A stretch of 64,000 nt of DNA from Bradyrhizobiaceae bacterium. GTDB lineage: Bacteria; Pseudomonadota; Alphaproteobacteria; Rhizobiales; Xanthobacteraceae. Made by a program: the position numbers and the translations under genes. The stretch is from assembly GCA_020853885.1 (NCBI GenBank), contig JADYXZ010000019.1:682001-746000 (forward strand), written 5' to 3'. Below are positions 25,243 to 35,298 of the stretch, piece by piece. The notes under the pieces were generated by a model. It saw only the letters and a list, made by a program, of their open reading frames with translations, was not told the DNA's origin and made no database searches. How positions within the stretch are numbered: the first letter of the stretch is position 1; the number at the start of each line of letters is the position of its first letter.

Positions 25243-26469
25243 ATGCAATTCGTCCGGCAGCAGGCAACCGGCCGCATCCAGACAATGCTCCGCTATCTGA
25301 TCGTGTTCGCGCTCGTCCTGCTCGCGCGCGCGCCGGAAGCGGCGGCGCAGTTTGCGCCGAATTTCACCATCAGCTCGCCGACCGCGATCCTCGTCGACTA
25401 CGCAAGCGGCTCGGTCCTCTATGAGAAGGACGCCAACCGGCCGTGGCACCCAGCGAGCCTCGCCAAGCTCATGACGATGGAGATCGTCTTCAACGAGATC
25501 AAAAGTGGAGAGCTGAAGCTCGACGAAGAATTGGTGGTCAGCGTCGACGCCTGGCGGCGGGGCGGCGCGCCGGCCGGCGGCTCCACCATGTTTGCCCCCG
25601 TCCACAGCCGCATTTCCGTGGAGAATCTTCTTCAAGGCGCAATCGTGCAATCGGGCAACGACGCCTGCATTGTCTTCGCCGAGGCCATTGCCGGAAACGA
25701 AGACGCTTTCTCCCGCCTGATGAACGCGCGCGCCCGCGAGCTCGGGCTCGACACCGCGAACTTCCGCAATTCGACCGGTCTGCACGACCCCGAGCAGGAA
25801 ATTTCGGTCCGCGATCTGGCGAAGCTCGCGGCGCATCTCATCCGCACCTATCCGGAATTCTATCGCTACTTTGGGCAGAAGGAGTTCACCTGGAACAAGA
25901 TCCGGCAGGCCAACCGCAACCCGCTGCTCGAGATGGACATCGGCGCCGACGGCCTGAAGACCGGAAACATCAAGGAGGCCGGCTTCGGCCTCGTCGGCTC
26001 CGCCGTGCAGGACGGGCAGCGGCTGATCGTGGTGGTGCACGGCGCCGAGACCGCCAAGGACCGCGCCAACGACGCCAGGCGACTGCTCGAGTGGGGCTTC
26101 AAGAGCTTCGAATCGAAGCGCCTGTTCCGCGACGGCGACGTCATCGCGCAGGCGCGTGCGTTCGGCGGCGAGCAGCGCTACGTGCCGCTGGTGGCGAACG
26201 GGCCTGTGTATCTCCTCACCCCGCGCGCCGGTGGGGACAAATTCCTTGCCCGCGTGCATTATAAGGGCCCCTTGCGCACGCCCGTCGCAAAGGGCACTGA
26301 AGTCGCCCGGCTGAAGGTCTATCGCGGCGACAGGGTCGCGCTGGAAGTGCCGCTCTACGCGGCAACGGATGTCGGCGAAGGGACTTTGATGCAGCGTGCC
26401 TACGACAGCACGACGGAGCTTACCGGCGGCTGGGTGCGCAAAGGCATCAATGCGGTGTTGAAACGATAG
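25243..26469 (+). CDS. D-alanyl-D-alanine carboxypeptidase, S11 (PBP5-type)
   Basis: A 408-residue penicillin-binding carboxypeptidase with catalytic S72-x-x-K75 (HPASLAKL), S137-G-N139 and K239-T-G241 motifs, and a PBP5 C-terminal beta domain ending in GGWVRKGINAVLKR that may anchor to the membrane. An N-terminal signal (about 15-36, ending AAAQ) exports it. It removes the terminal D-Ala from muropeptides. The start at 25243 has GGGAAGG upstream; an earlier frame start at 25210 lies before that site. It follows rlpA by about 86 bases and precedes tmk by 6. Confidence 0.93.
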   Translation: MQFVRQQATGRIQTMLRYLIVFALVLLARAPEAAAQFAPNFTISSPTAILVDYASGSVLYEKDANRPWHPASLAKLMTMEIVFNEIKSGELKLDEELVVSVDAWRRGGAPAGGSTMFAPVHSRISVENLLQGAIVQSGNDACIVFAEAIAGNEDAFSRLMNARARELGLDTANFRNSTGLHDPEQEISVRDLAKLAAHLIRTYPEFYRYFGQKEFTWNKIRQANRNPLLEMDIGADGLKTGNIKEAGFGLVGSAVQDGQRLIVVVHGAETAKDRANDARRLLEWGFKSFESKRLFRDGDVIAQARAFGGEQRYVPLVANGPVYLLTPRAGGDKFLARVHYKGPLRTPVAKGTEVARLKVYRGDRVALEVPLYAATDVGEGTLMQRAYDSTTELTGGWVRKGINAVLKR

Positions 26470-26475
26470 AGCGGC

Positions 26476-27147
26476 ATGGCGCGGCGAGGCATTTTCATCA
26501 CGTTCGAGGGCGGGGAGGGCTCCGGCAAGTCCACCCAGGCCCAGCGGCTGGCCGATCGCCTGAAGCTGCGCGGACAGGAAGTGATACTTACCCGCGAACC
26601 GGGCGGCACGCCCGGCGCCGAGGCCATCCGGCATCTCCTGTTGAGCGGCATCGCCAAACCGCTTGGCACCGAAGCCGAGACCTTCATGTTCGCCGCCGCC
26701 CGCGACGACCACGTCAACAACCTCATTCGCCCCGCGCTCGAACGCGGCGCCTGGGTCATCTGCGACCGCTTCATCGACTCCACCCGCGTCTATCAGGGCG
26801 CGTTGGGCAACGTGGACCCGCGGATGATCCGCGCGCTGGAGCGGCTCGTCGTCGGCGACGCCATGCCGGACCTCACCTTGATCCTCGACATCCCGCCCGA
26901 GATCGGCCTTGCCCGCGCGAGTGACCGCGGCGCCGGCGCGGACCGCTTCGAGGCCGAACAGCTCGAATATCATCAGTTGCTGCGTCAGGCGTATCTGGAG
27001 ATCGCCGAGCAGGAGCCCGAGCGCTGCGTGGTGATCGACGGCACACCGAGCGCCGATGCCATCGCCGTCCGCATCTGGATGCTCGTGTCCGAACGCTTCC
27101 TGCGCAAGCCCGCACCGGCCGGCACAGCGCCGAGGGCCAGCGCGTGA
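26476..27147 (+). CDS. tmk: Thymidylate kinase
   Basis: A 223-residue kinase with the P-loop EGGEGSGKST (11-20), the DR motif in WVICDRFIDS and a LID-like region (ASDRGAGADRFEAE). It phosphorylates dTMP to dTDP for DNA synthesis. Its stop overlaps the holB GTG start by four bases, an arrangement common in proteobacteria. Confidence 0.96.
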   Translation: MARRGIFITFEGGEGSGKSTQAQRLADRLKLRGQEVILTREPGGTPGAEAIRHLLLSGIAKPLGTEAETFMFAAARDDHVNNLIRPALERGAWVICDRFIDSTRVYQGALGNVDPRMIRALERLVVGDAMPDLTLILDIPPEIGLARASDRGAGADRFEAEQLEYHQLLRQAYLEIAEQEPERCVVIDGTPSADAIAVRIWMLVSERFLRKPAPAGTAPRASA

Positions 27148-28190
27148 GCGATGGGCCACAGGAGGCCGACCGGCTCGCCGGCGCGCCGCATCCCCGCGAT
27201 ACACAAAACCTCTACGGCCACGCCGAAGCCGAAGCGGCGATCCTCGCCGCCTGGCAGCAATCGCGGCTTCCGCACGCGCTCCTGATCGGCGGACCGCCGG
27301 GCATCGGCAAGGCAACGCTCGCCTATCGCATCGCGCGTTTTGTGCTGGCTGCAGGCGCCGCGGCGCGCGCGAGCACCCAACCAATCAATACGCTTGCCGT
27401 CCCGCCGGACCATCCCGTCAGCCGTCAGGTGAGCGCGCGATCGCACCCCGATCTTCTTGTCCTGCGGCGGGAGCTGAATCCGGAAACCGAGAAACTGCGC
27501 ACGGAGATTCGCGTCGATGACGTTCGCCGCACCGTCAGCTTCTTCGGCTCGACCGCCGCCCTTGGCGGCTATCGCGTGGCGATCGTCGACTCCGCCGAAG
27601 AGCTCAACCGGAACGGCGCCAACGCCCTCCTGAAGGTTCTGGAAGAACCGCCGCCGCTTTCTCTCCTCATCATCATCTCGCACTCGCCGGGCAGGCTGCT
27701 GCCGACGATCCGTTCGCGCTGCCGCCGTCTGCTGCTCCGGCCCGTATCGAGCGCGGATGTCGAGAAGGCGCTCGGAGACATCGCCGAGCACAATCCCGAT
27801 CTGCCGCGCGAGGAGATCGCGGCAGCCGCCGCAGCGAGCGGCGGCAGCGTGCGTCACGCCCTCGAGCTCCTGCTTGGTGAAAGCCTGGAAGTGCGTGACC
27901 TCACGGCAAGTCTCCTCAACCGCCTGCCGAATGTTGACGCGGAAGCATTGCACGGCCTGAGCGACCGCCTTCGCCGTAACGAAGAATTGGCCATCTTCGC
28001 CGAGACCGTGGGCGACTGGCTTGCCGCCGCCGCAACGCAGGTATCCGAGCCGCCGGCGCGGCTTGCGCGGCTGGCGGAGGCATGGGAAAAGGTCCGCCGA
28101 GCCACGGTGGAGGCCGAGGTGTTCAACCTCGACCGCAAACCATTGGTTTTTCAGGTCTTTTCCACGCTCGCTGAAGCGACCCGCCGCTAG
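27144..28190 (+). CDS. holB: DNA polymerase III delta-prime subunit
   Basis: A 348-residue clamp-loader subunit. The AAA+ fold has a P-loop [12 protein letters not shown] near residue 50, a Walker-B-like [10 protein letters not shown] stretch and the sensor-like [10 protein letters not shown] segment, which is typical of delta-prime and DnaX. It starts with GTG in the GTGA overlap with tmk. The last residues run directly towards metG without other genes. Confidence 0.94.
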   Translation: MSDGPQEADRLAGAPHPRDTQNLYGHAEAEAAILAAWQQSRLPHALLIGGPPGIGKATLAYRIARFVLAAGAAARASTQPINTLAVPPDHPVSRQVSARSHPDLLVLRRELNPETEKLRTEIRVDDVRRTVSFFGSTAALGGYRVAIVDSAEELNRNGANALLKVLEEPPPLSLLIIISHSPGRLLPTIRSRCRRLLLRPVSSADVEKALGDIAEHNPDLPREEIAAAAAASGGSVRHALELLLGESLEVRDLTASLLNRLPNVDAEALHGLSDRLRRNEELAIFAETVGDWLAAAATQVSEPPARLARLAEAWEKVRRATVEAEVFNLDRKPLVFQVFSTLAEATRR

Positions 28191-28219
28191 AGCGGGCCGC
28201 CGGTTCGGAGACTCACTGC

Positions 28220-30019
28220 ATGGCTGCGAAGGCGCGCGCCAAGAAGCGGAACAAGGTCGGCGCAAAAAAGAAACGCGCCGCAAAGAAGGCGCGCACGCAG
28301 AAGCGCGCGGCCAAGCGCCCGCGCGCCAAATCCAAGCGCACCAAGTCGGCGCGCAAGGCTGGTGTGAAGAAGCGCGCACGCAAACCAAGTGTACGAAAGG
28401 AAAGGATGGCGCGCAGCCCTGCGGCTGCAAAGAGCGCTGCGTCCAAATCCACCGGTTCGCAGAAACCGCGCTACTACCTGACGACCGCGATCTCCTACCC
28501 CAACGGCGAGCCGCACATCGGGCACGCCTATGAGGCGATCGCGTCGGACGCCATCGCCCGCTTCAAGCGGCTCGACGGCTACGACGTCTTCTTCATGACC
28601 GGCGTCGACGAGCACGGCCTGAAGATGACGCAGACTGCGGCGAAGGAGGGGATCAGCCCGCGCGCGCTCGCCGACCGCAACAGCCCGCGCTTCCGCGCCA
28701 TGTGCGACCGGTTGAACGTTTCCTACGACCGCTTCATCCGCACGACCGAGCCCGCACACTACAAAGCGAGCGAGGCGATCTGGCAGAAGATGCAGGAAGC
28801 GGGCGACATCTATCTCGGCACCTACGCCGGCTGGTACTCGGTGCGCGACGAGGCGTTCTATGCCGAGAGCGAGACGACCGTGAACCCGGACGGCGTCCGC
28901 GTCGGCCCGCAGGGCACGCCCGTCGAATGGACCGAAGAGCAGACGTATTTCTTCAAGCTCTCAGCCTATGGCGACAAGCTGCTCGCCCATTACAAAGCGC
29001 ATCCGGATTTCATCCTGCCGGAGACGCGGCGCAACGAGGTCGTGAGCTTCGTGAAGGCAGGACTGCAGGATCTCTCGATCTCGCGCACGACGCTCACCTG
29101 GGGCGTGCCGGTGCCGGGCGCGCCGGGGCACGTCATGTACGTGTGGGTCGACGCGCTGACGAATTACCTGACGGGCGTCGGCTATCCGGACACCGGCGCG
29201 AAATCGTTCCGCTACTGGCCGGCCGACCTGCACGTGATCGGCAAGGACATCGTGCGCTTCCATGCCGTCTATTGGCCGGCCTTCCTGATATCTGCCGGCG
29301 TCGCGCTGCCGAAGCGCGTGCACGGCCACGGCTTCCTGTTCAACCGCGGAGAGAAGATGTCGAAATCGGTCGGCAATGTCGTCGATCCGTTTTCGCTGGC
29401 CGACGCTTATGGTGTCGATCAGTTGCGCTATTTCTTCCTGCGCGAGGTGCCGTTCGGACAGGACGGCAACTACAGCCACGAGGCGATCGTCAATCGCACC
29501 AATGCCGACCTCGCCAATGACCTCGGCAACCTCGCACAGCGCTCGCTCACCATGATCTCCCGCAACTGCGAAGGCAAAGTCCCGGCGCCGGGCAAGCTCG
29601 CGCCCGCCGACGAGGCGATCCTCGCTGCCGCCGACGCCATGCTCGGCCAGGCGCGCGATTTCATGAAGACGGAACAACTCAACCTCGTGCTCAACACCGT
29701 CTGGGCTGTCGTCGCCGACGCCAATCGTTACTTCGCCAGCGCCGCGCCCTGGGAGCTGCGCAAGACCGATCCGGCCCGCATGGCGACCGTGCTGTGGACG
29801 ACGGCAGAGGTCGTGCGCCAGATCGCGATCCTCGCGCAGCCGTTCGTGCCGGCCGGCGCGACGAGCCTCTTGGACCTGCTCGCGGTACCCGCTAGCGCAA
29901 GGGATTTCAATGCGTTAGGAAAGGCCGGGCGGCTCAAGCCAGGAACCGCATTGCCCGAGCCCCGCCCGGTCTTCCCCCGCTACGTCGAGAAGAAGGACGA
30001 GGGAGCGGCGGCAAGCTGA
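28220..30019 (+). CDS. metG: Methionyl-tRNA synthetase with Lys/Arg-rich N-terminal extension
   Basis: A 600-residue class I synthetase. Catalytic motifs are PHIGH (98-102) and KMSKS ([10 protein letters not shown]). The zinc-knuckle position reads [12 protein letters not shown], with no cysteine pairs, the zinc-free MetRS type. Before the catalytic domain (about residue 84) there is a tail in which 31 of the first 60 residues are Lys or Arg, like histone H1 tails. The ATG at 28220 has GGAG about 10 bases upstream; an in-frame ATG at 28406 also follows AAAGGAAAGG too closely for a usual site, but it leaves a more typical length protein. The tail could bind tRNA. Confidence 0.95.
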   Translation: MAAKARAKKRNKVGAKKKRAAKKARTQKRAAKRPRAKSKRTKSARKAGVKKRARKPSVRKERMARSPAAAKSAASKSTGSQKPRYYLTTAISYPNGEPHIGHAYEAIASDAIARFKRLDGYDVFFMTGVDEHGLKMTQTAAKEGISPRALADRNSPRFRAMCDRLNVSYDRFIRTTEPAHYKASEAIWQKMQEAGDIYLGTYAGWYSVRDEAFYAESETTVNPDGVRVGPQGTPVEWTEEQTYFFKLSAYGDKLLAHYKAHPDFILPETRRNEVVSFVKAGLQDLSISRTTLTWGVPVPGAPGHVMYVWVDALTNYLTGVGYPDTGAKSFRYWPADLHVIGKDIVRFHAVYWPAFLISAGVALPKRVHGHGFLFNRGEKMSKSVGNVVDPFSLADAYGVDQLRYFFLREVPFGQDGNYSHEAIVNRTNADLANDLGNLAQRSLTMISRNCEGKVPAPGKLAPADEAILAAADAMLGQARDFMKTEQLNLVLNTVWAVVADANRYFASAAPWELRKTDPARMATVLWTTAEVVRQIAILAQPFVPAGATSLLDLLAVPASARDFNALGKAGRLKPGTALPEPRPVFPRYVEKKDEGAAAS

Positions 30020-30036
30020 CCGCCGCCGGCCGGAAA

Positions 30037-30936
30037 ATGGCGCACGCGCACGATCACGGTCACGGCAGCGAGCGGCGCATGTTCGTCGCCGCGCTCCTGA
30101 CCGGCGGCTTCATGCTGGCCGAGGTGATCGGCGGCCTCGTCTCCGGCTCGCTCGCGCTGCTCGCCGACGCCGGGCACATGCTCACCGACTTTGCCGCGCT
30201 CTCCCTCGCGTGGCTCGCGTTCCGCTTCTCCCGCTGGCCGGCGGACCGATCGCGCACCTATGGGTTCGACCGGCTGCAGGTCCTAGTCGCCTATTCGAGC
30301 GGCCTCTCGCTCTTCGTGATTGCCGGATTCATTCTCTACGAAGCGGTTCAGCGCCTTGCCGCGCCGGTCGAGGTGCTCGGCGGGACGATGCTGGCGGTCG
30401 CCGCGGGCGGTCTCGCGATCAATCTGATCGTGTTCGTGATCCTCCACGGCGCCGACCGCAGCAATCTCAACGTGCGCGCCGCCTCCATCCACGTCCTCGG
30501 CGATCTTCTCGGATCGGTGGGAGCAATCGTCGCCGCAGCGATCATTCTCACAACCGGCTGGTACGCCGCCGATCCGCTGATCTCGATTTTCGTCGTTGCC
30601 CTGATCCTGTGGAGCGCCTGGAAGGTGGTTCGCGATTCGGCGCACATCCTGCTGGAAGGAACGCCGACGGGGCTTGCCCTGACCGAGATCGAAGCCGATC
30701 TCGAGGAGAATGTGGCTGGCGTGGAGAACGTGCATCATGTGCACGCCTGGTCGATCACCGAGGAGCGGCCCATGGTCACGCTGCATGCACGCTTGAAGGA
30801 AGACGCCGATCCCGACCGCGCCATCGGCGCGATCAAGAAGCGTCTGAGCGAGCGCTTCAACATCAGCCATGCCACCGTCGAGATCGAGATCAGCGGCTGC
30901 TCCGACCGCGGCGACCACCGGCACGCGCACGGCTGA
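30037..30936 (+). CDS. Cation diffusion facilitator, zinc exporter type
   Basis: A 299-residue CDF protein with a His-rich N-terminus (HAHDHGHG), six hydrophobic helices, the transport-site motif H47-x3-D51 in LLADAGHMLTD, a second HxxxD-like pair in IHVLGDLLGS, and a cytosolic C-terminal domain with ENVHHVHAW. It exports Zn2+ (or Co2+/Cd2+) with proton exchange. It lies between metG and tatD, which are often neighbours in this bacterial group, so it may be an insertion. Its stop is 4 bases before tatD. Confidence 0.92.
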   Translation: MAHAHDHGHGSERRMFVAALLTGGFMLAEVIGGLVSGSLALLADAGHMLTDFAALSLAWLAFRFSRWPADRSRTYGFDRLQVLVAYSSGLSLFVIAGFILYEAVQRLAAPVEVLGGTMLAVAAGGLAINLIVFVILHGADRSNLNVRAASIHVLGDLLGSVGAIVAAAIILTTGWYAADPLISIFVVALILWSAWKVVRDSAHILLEGTPTGLALTEIEADLEENVAGVENVHHVHAWSITEERPMVTLHARLKEDADPDRAIGAIKKRLSERFNISHATVEIEISGCSDRGDHRHAHG

Positions 30937-30940
30937 CCAG

Positions 30941-31717
30941 ATGCTTGTCGACAGTCATTGCCATCTCGATTTCCCGGGACTTGCCGAAGAGCTCGATGCC
31001 GTCGTCGAGCGCGCCCGCAAGGCCGGCATCGGCCGCATGGTGACGATCAGCACGCGCGTTCGAGAATTCGCGAAGCTGCAGGCGATCACGAGCAAATACG
31101 ACGACATCTATTGTTCGATCGGCACGCATCCGCATCACGCCGCCGAGGAACCCGACGTTACGGCCGACGAACTGATTGCGGTTACCGCGGGCGAGAAGGT
31201 CGTTGCGATCGGCGAGGCGGGGCTCGACTACCACTACGACAACAGCCCGCGCGACGCGCAGGAGAATGGCTTCCGCACCCACATCGCCGCCGCCCGGAAA
31301 ACCGGCCTCCCGCTCGTCATTCACGCCCGCGATGCCGACGATGATGTCGCGCGGATTCTGGAAGAAGAGACAGGGAAGGGGGCCTTCCCCTTCGTGCTCC
31401 ATTGCTTCACCGGCGGACCCGACCTCGCCCGCCGCGCGATCGCCCTCGGCGGCTATGTATCCTTCTCGGGCATCCTCACCTTCAAGAACAGCAACAGCTT
31501 GCGCGAGATCGCAAAGAGCTTGCCGGAAGACCGAATTCTCGTCGAAACCGACGCGCCATACCTCGCGCCGGGTCCCTGGCGCGGCAAGCGCAACGAACCG
31601 GCTTACGTGGCTGAGACCGCGCGCGTGCTTGCCGAAACGCGCGGCGTGACTGCCGAGGCGATTGCCGCTACGACGACTGCAAACTTCTTCCGCCTCTTCT
31701 CCAAGGTGCCTGCCTGA
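30941..31717 (+). CDS. tatD: TatD-family metal-dependent hydrolase
   Basis: A 258-residue TIM-barrel hydrolase with the metal site H6-x-H8 (DSHCHLDF), GEAGLDYHYD, the HCFTGG motif and the final ETDAPYLAP. TatD proteins are Mg-dependent 3'-5' exonucleases. The ATG at 30941 directly follows the CDF stop, and the PhnP-like gene follows by two bases, so the three are likely cotranscribed. Confidence 0.94.
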   Translation: MLVDSHCHLDFPGLAEELDAVVERARKAGIGRMVTISTRVREFAKLQAITSKYDDIYCSIGTHPHHAAEEPDVTADELIAVTAGEKVVAIGEAGLDYHYDNSPRDAQENGFRTHIAAARKTGLPLVIHARDADDDVARILEEETGKGAFPFVLHCFTGGPDLARRAIALGGYVSFSGILTFKNSNSLREIAKSLPEDRILVETDAPYLAPGPWRGKRNEPAYVAETARVLAETRGVTAEAIAATTTANFFRLFSKVPA

Positions 31718-31719
31718 AC

Positions 31720-32520
31720 ATGCCGCTCGTGGTCACGATCCTCGGTTGCGGGTCCTCCGCCGGCGTGCCGCGCGTGGCGCAGGGATGGGGCGCCTGCGAC
31801 CCTACGAACCCGAAGAACCGCCGCCGCCGCTGTTCGTTGCTGGTCGAGCGCATCATGGATAGTGGGCGCACAACCGTGCTCGTCGATGCTTCGCCCGACC
31901 TGCGCCAGCAATTGCTCGACGCGGACGTGACGCGCATCGACGGCGTCTTGTTCACGCACGATCACGCCGACCATACCCACGGCATCGACGACCTGCGGCC
32001 GATCTTCATTCAAAATCGCCGCCGCGTGGACGTTTATGTCGACGCATCAACCTCCGACGTTCTCCGCGCCCGGTTCGCCTATTGCTTCGCCACGCCGGCG
32101 GGAAGCGAGTACCCGCCCATTCTCGAGGAGCACCGGATCGCTGCCGGCAAGCTCGTGACCATACAAGGCGAGGGCGGCCCGATCACCGCGCTGCCGTTCC
32201 TGCAGGAACATGGCGACGGTACATCGCTCGGATTCCGTTTCGGGAGTTTCGCTTATTCCTGCGATGTAAGCGGGATTCCCGAAGCCAGCGTTGCGGCGCT
32301 GGAAAATCTCGACGTCTGGATCCTCGATGCACTTCGCTACAAGCCGCATCCAAGTCATTTCTCCGTCGACGATGCGCTCTCCTGGATCGGCCGCGTGCAC
32401 CCGCGCCGTGCGATCCTGACGAATCTGCACACCGATCTCGACTACGAGGCGCTGCGGAGCAAGTTGCCGGACGGCGTGGAGCCCGCTTTCGACGGGATGA
32501 AGATCGAGCTCGCGGAATAG
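31720..32520 (+). CDS. Metallo-beta-lactamase-fold hydrolase, PhnP-like
   Basis: A 266-residue protein with the metal-binding motif H80-x-H82-x-D84-H85 (FTHDHADHTHG), opening ILGCGSSAGVPR and a later NLHTDLDY. This pattern fits the PhnP/RNase Z branch that hydrolyses phosphodiesters such as cyclic ribose phosphates. In this bacterial group the gene often follows tatD. It ends 17 bases before the convergent diguanylate cyclase gene. Confidence 0.88.
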   Translation: MPLVVTILGCGSSAGVPRVAQGWGACDPTNPKNRRRRCSLLVERIMDSGRTTVLVDASPDLRQQLLDADVTRIDGVLFTHDHADHTHGIDDLRPIFIQNRRRVDVYVDASTSDVLRARFAYCFATPAGSEYPPILEEHRIAAGKLVTIQGEGGPITALPFLQEHGDGTSLGFRFGSFAYSCDVSGIPEASVAALENLDVWILDALRYKPHPSHFSVDDALSWIGRVHPRRAILTNLHTDLDYEALRSKLPDGVEPAFDGMKIELAE

Positions 32521-32536
32521 CCGCCCGCGTGCCCCG

Positions 32537-34186
32537 TCAGGCGCGAAGCTTGTGAACGTCGGCCGAATAGTCCTCCGCGTCCGTATTGTCCGGAACCAGC
32601 GTCGGCGCCATGTCCACGACCCGGTTGCGGCCGCCGCGCTTGGCCTCATACAGAGCCGCGTCGGCAATCTCGAGCGCTCCCGTGAGCGTCTTTGCGTCGT
32701 CCGGCACCATGGCGATGCCGATGCTGCACGCGATGGGAAATGTGAGCTCGTCAAGCTCGATGACCTGATCCAATGCCTGCCGGATCTCCTCCGCGAACTG
32801 CCGCGCTATTTCCCGGCCTTGCGCTTTCGTCAACGGTGCGATCACCACGAACTCGTCGCCGCCGACCCGGAAGAAATGCCCGCGTTCGTCCACGACGCTG
32901 GCGATGCGCCGCGCAATCGTCGTCAGCACCCGGTCGCCCACGGCGTGACCGTAGCCATCGTTGACGGGCTTGAATCCGTCGATGTCGATGGCGAGCACGG
33001 CCTGGCGGCCGGGTAGGGTGCGCTGGCCCCGCTCATCTCGGCGCGACAAGTGCCGCTCGAGATAGCGCCGGTTCGGCAGCCCGGTGAGCCGGTCGAGATA
33101 GGCAAGCCGCTCGAATTCGGCCGTCATGGCGTTGTAGGTGGCGGCAAGATCGTGCAGCTCGCCCGCAACGAAGCTCGGCAGCTTCACCCGCAAACCGATC
33201 TTGCCGGCCTTCAATCGCAAGGCGGCGTCCTTCAGCGCGCGCACGCCGCGCAACAGCCCGAATTCGGCCGCAAGCAGTGCAATACCGATCGAAACGGCAG
33301 CCACGGCCAGCAACAGGATCAAATCGTAGCGGATGGATTCCTCGATCGGGTTCAGAACCTCGCTCCGGTTGAACCCGACGGCGACCGCGATTCCCGACCC
33401 CGGCATTCGGGCAACGCCGAATACACGATCGGTGCCCGTGGGATCTGCGGCCTCGAATACGGAAGCGTTGCCCTGTGCGATCCTGCCGATCAACGGATGA
33501 TCGCGAAGTTCCTCGCGCTTCCAGCCGTCCGGGCTTTGAGGCCGATACGCGATCACGTTCCCGCTGCGGTCGGTCACGATCAGAATGCCGCTATATTTTG
33601 CGCCGGCTTCTTTCGCGACTTGCTCGACCCACGGCAAGGCAATCCCCAGGCCGATTACGGCGAAAGTACCCGTGCCGGGGCGAGCCACCGGAAGCGCTCC
33701 GGCGATGATCGGATTGCCTGTTACCCGGCTGACAATGAGCTCGCTCATCGCAAACTTGCCGGTGGCGATCGCCTCATGGAAATAGCCGCGGTCGCTGATG
33801 TCCAGGCTTCGCGCAGCCGGACTGGTGCCGCACAGGCCGCGGCCCGCGGAGTCGAACACGAAGATGGCGGTCAGCCAGGCGCGCCCGTCGCCGAGCACGG
33901 ATGTCAGCACCTCGTCGCATTCGCCCTGCGACGCATTCCGGATGGACGGAACCCGTGCCAGAACCTCCGTCAATTGCCGCGCGTGGTCGGCGATTTGCTG
34001 CTGTGCCCGCACGCCGCCTTCGGCGAGGGAAGTGGCCTGCTGATGGGCCTGCTGCAGGAGCGCTTCGCGGCTCGACTGCACGCGGGAAAGATGCAGCGCG
34101 AACATCGGCGCGATCGCCAAGAGCACGATCAGCACCATTAGCCAACGCAATCGTGCGCGGCGGTAAAACACGCCTTCCACCGGCAT
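32537..34186 (-). CDS. Membrane-bound diguanylate cyclase with periplasmic sensor
   Basis: A 549-residue protein. An N-terminal TM helix (about 13-30), a periplasmic Cache-like region, a second TM helix (about 289-310), a HAMP-like segment and a GGDEF domain with the motif GGDEF at 442-446. The GGDEF domain makes cyclic di-GMP from two GTP. The inhibitory I-site, normally RxxD just before the motif, is not conserved here (DERG), so product inhibition may be absent. No EAL domain. It could respond to an envelope ligand and set motility or biofilm state. Confidence 0.9.
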   Translation of the reverse strand: MPVEGVFYRRARLRWLMVLIVLLAIAPMFALHLSRVQSSREALLQQAHQQATSLAEGGVRAQQQIADHARQLTEVLARVPSIRNASQGECDEVLTSVLGDGRAWLTAIFVFDSAGRGLCGTSPAARSLDISDRGYFHEAIATGKFAMSELIVSRVTGNPIIAGALPVARPGTGTFAVIGLGIALPWVEQVAKEAGAKYSGILIVTDRSGNVIAYRPQSPDGWKREELRDHPLIGRIAQGNASVFEAADPTGTDRVFGVARMPGSGIAVAVGFNRSEVLNPIEESIRYDLILLLAVAAVSIGIALLAAEFGLLRGVRALKDAALRLKAGKIGLRVKLPSFVAGELHDLAATYNAMTAEFERLAYLDRLTGLPNRRYLERHLSRRDERGQRTLPGRQAVLAIDIDGFKPVNDGYGHAVGDRVLTTIARRIASVVDERGHFFRVGGDEFVVIAPLTKAQGREIARQFAEEIRQALDQVIELDELTFPIACSIGIAMVPDDAKTLTGALEIADAALYEAKRGGRNRVVDMAPTLVPDNTDAEDYSADVHKLRA

Positions 34187-34488
34187 CGCTCTGCCGTCCC
34201 TTGCAACGCGGAATGGACGGAAATCTCGCAGGCGGCCCTTAAATTAGTCAGCCGCAAGTAGCTAAAATTCAAGCCATTGCGCATGAGCCGAATCTAGCAA
34301 ATAACGCAGAACAGCGGTCCGGCCGCAAAGAAAGCCCAAAAACAAAGGGTCTAATGGATAGGTTCCATAATATGTCTTCTGCGAACAGGACATCAGGTCA
34401 AACCCGGATACCGGCGTTCGGCCGCGCGACCTCTTCCGGCCCGTTTGCTATGTGGCGGCCGGATCATCGCCCTTGCACGTGAGCGCCC
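34187..34488. other. 302-base gap between divergent cyclase and mazG genes
   Basis: The region holds no coding signal I trust. It is less GC-rich than its neighbours, especially around 34255-34380, as expected of a divergent promoter region. I saw no convincing -35/-10 pair, palindrome or riboswitch. Confidence 0.5.
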
Positions 34489-35289
34489 ATGCAGCCATCC
34501 CGCGACATCAACCGACTGATTGAAATCATGGCGCGCCTGCGCACGCCCGGCAGCGGCTGCCCCTGGGACCTCGAACAGTCGTTCGAGACGATCGCGCCAT
34601 ACACCATCGAGGAAGCGTTCGAGGTCGCGGATGCGATTGCCCGCGGCGACCTCGACCGCGGCCTTGTCGACGAGCTCGGCGATCTCTTGCTCCAGGTTAT
34701 CTTTCACGCGCGCATGGCCGAAGAGGAAAAGCGTTTCGACTTCGGCGACGTCGTACTGGCCATCACCGAAAAGCTGCTGCGGCGGCATCCGCATGTGTTC
34801 GGCGATGCCGGCAAGCATACACCGGATCAGGTCAAGGACCTTTGGCAGCGGATCAAGGCGCAGGAACGCGCGGCGCGCGGCGACGAGCCCGAACGGCGCA
34901 CGCTCGACGGCGTGCCGGTCGCGCTGCCGGCGCTGATGCGGGCGCAGAAGCTGCAGGAGAAGGCGGGCAAGGTGGGATTCGACTGGGCCAACGCGCGCGA
35001 CGTGCTGGCCAAGATCGCGGAGGAGGCGCGCGAGATCGAACCGGTGCTCGACGATCCGAAGGCAGCGTCCGAAGAGATCGGCGACCTCCTCTTCGCCGCC
35101 GTTAACCTTGCGCGCCATGCCGGTGTCGATGCGGAGAGCGCCTTGCGCTCCGCCAACGTGAAATTCGAGCGCCGTTTTCGCTCCATCGAGGACGCCCTGA
35201 AAGCGCAAGGGCGATCGCCCGAGCAAGCGACCCTCGATGAAATGGAAGCGCTTTGGGTTGCCGCCAAGGAACGCGAGCGCAATCGTTAA
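34489..35289 (+). CDS. mazG: Nucleoside triphosphate pyrophosphohydrolase
   Basis: A 266-residue MazG with two all-alpha NTP-PPase modules. Module 1 shows CPWDLEQSFETIAPYTIEEAFEV and the metal motif ELGDLLLQVIFHA; module 2 shows the second EEIGDLLFAAVNLARH. It hydrolyses noncanonical or excess NTPs to NMP and pyrophosphate. It is convergent with hflX, 9 bases away. Confidence 0.95.
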   Translation: MQPSRDINRLIEIMARLRTPGSGCPWDLEQSFETIAPYTIEEAFEVADAIARGDLDRGLVDELGDLLLQVIFHARMAEEEKRFDFGDVVLAITEKLLRRHPHVFGDAGKHTPDQVKDLWQRIKAQERAARGDEPERRTLDGVPVALPALMRAQKLQEKAGKVGFDWANARDVLAKIAEEAREIEPVLDDPKAASEEIGDLLFAAVNLARHAGVDAESALRSANVKFERRFRSIEDALKAQGRSPEQATLDEMEALWVAAKERERNR

Positions 35290-35298
35290 CGCGCGCGC

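Noticed and set aside
25150-27384. Long minus-strand open frame opposite the carboxypeptidase and tmk genes
   Set aside because: It covers two clear genes with catalytic motifs in the plus frame and has the His/Asp/Arg-rich bias of a shadow frame.
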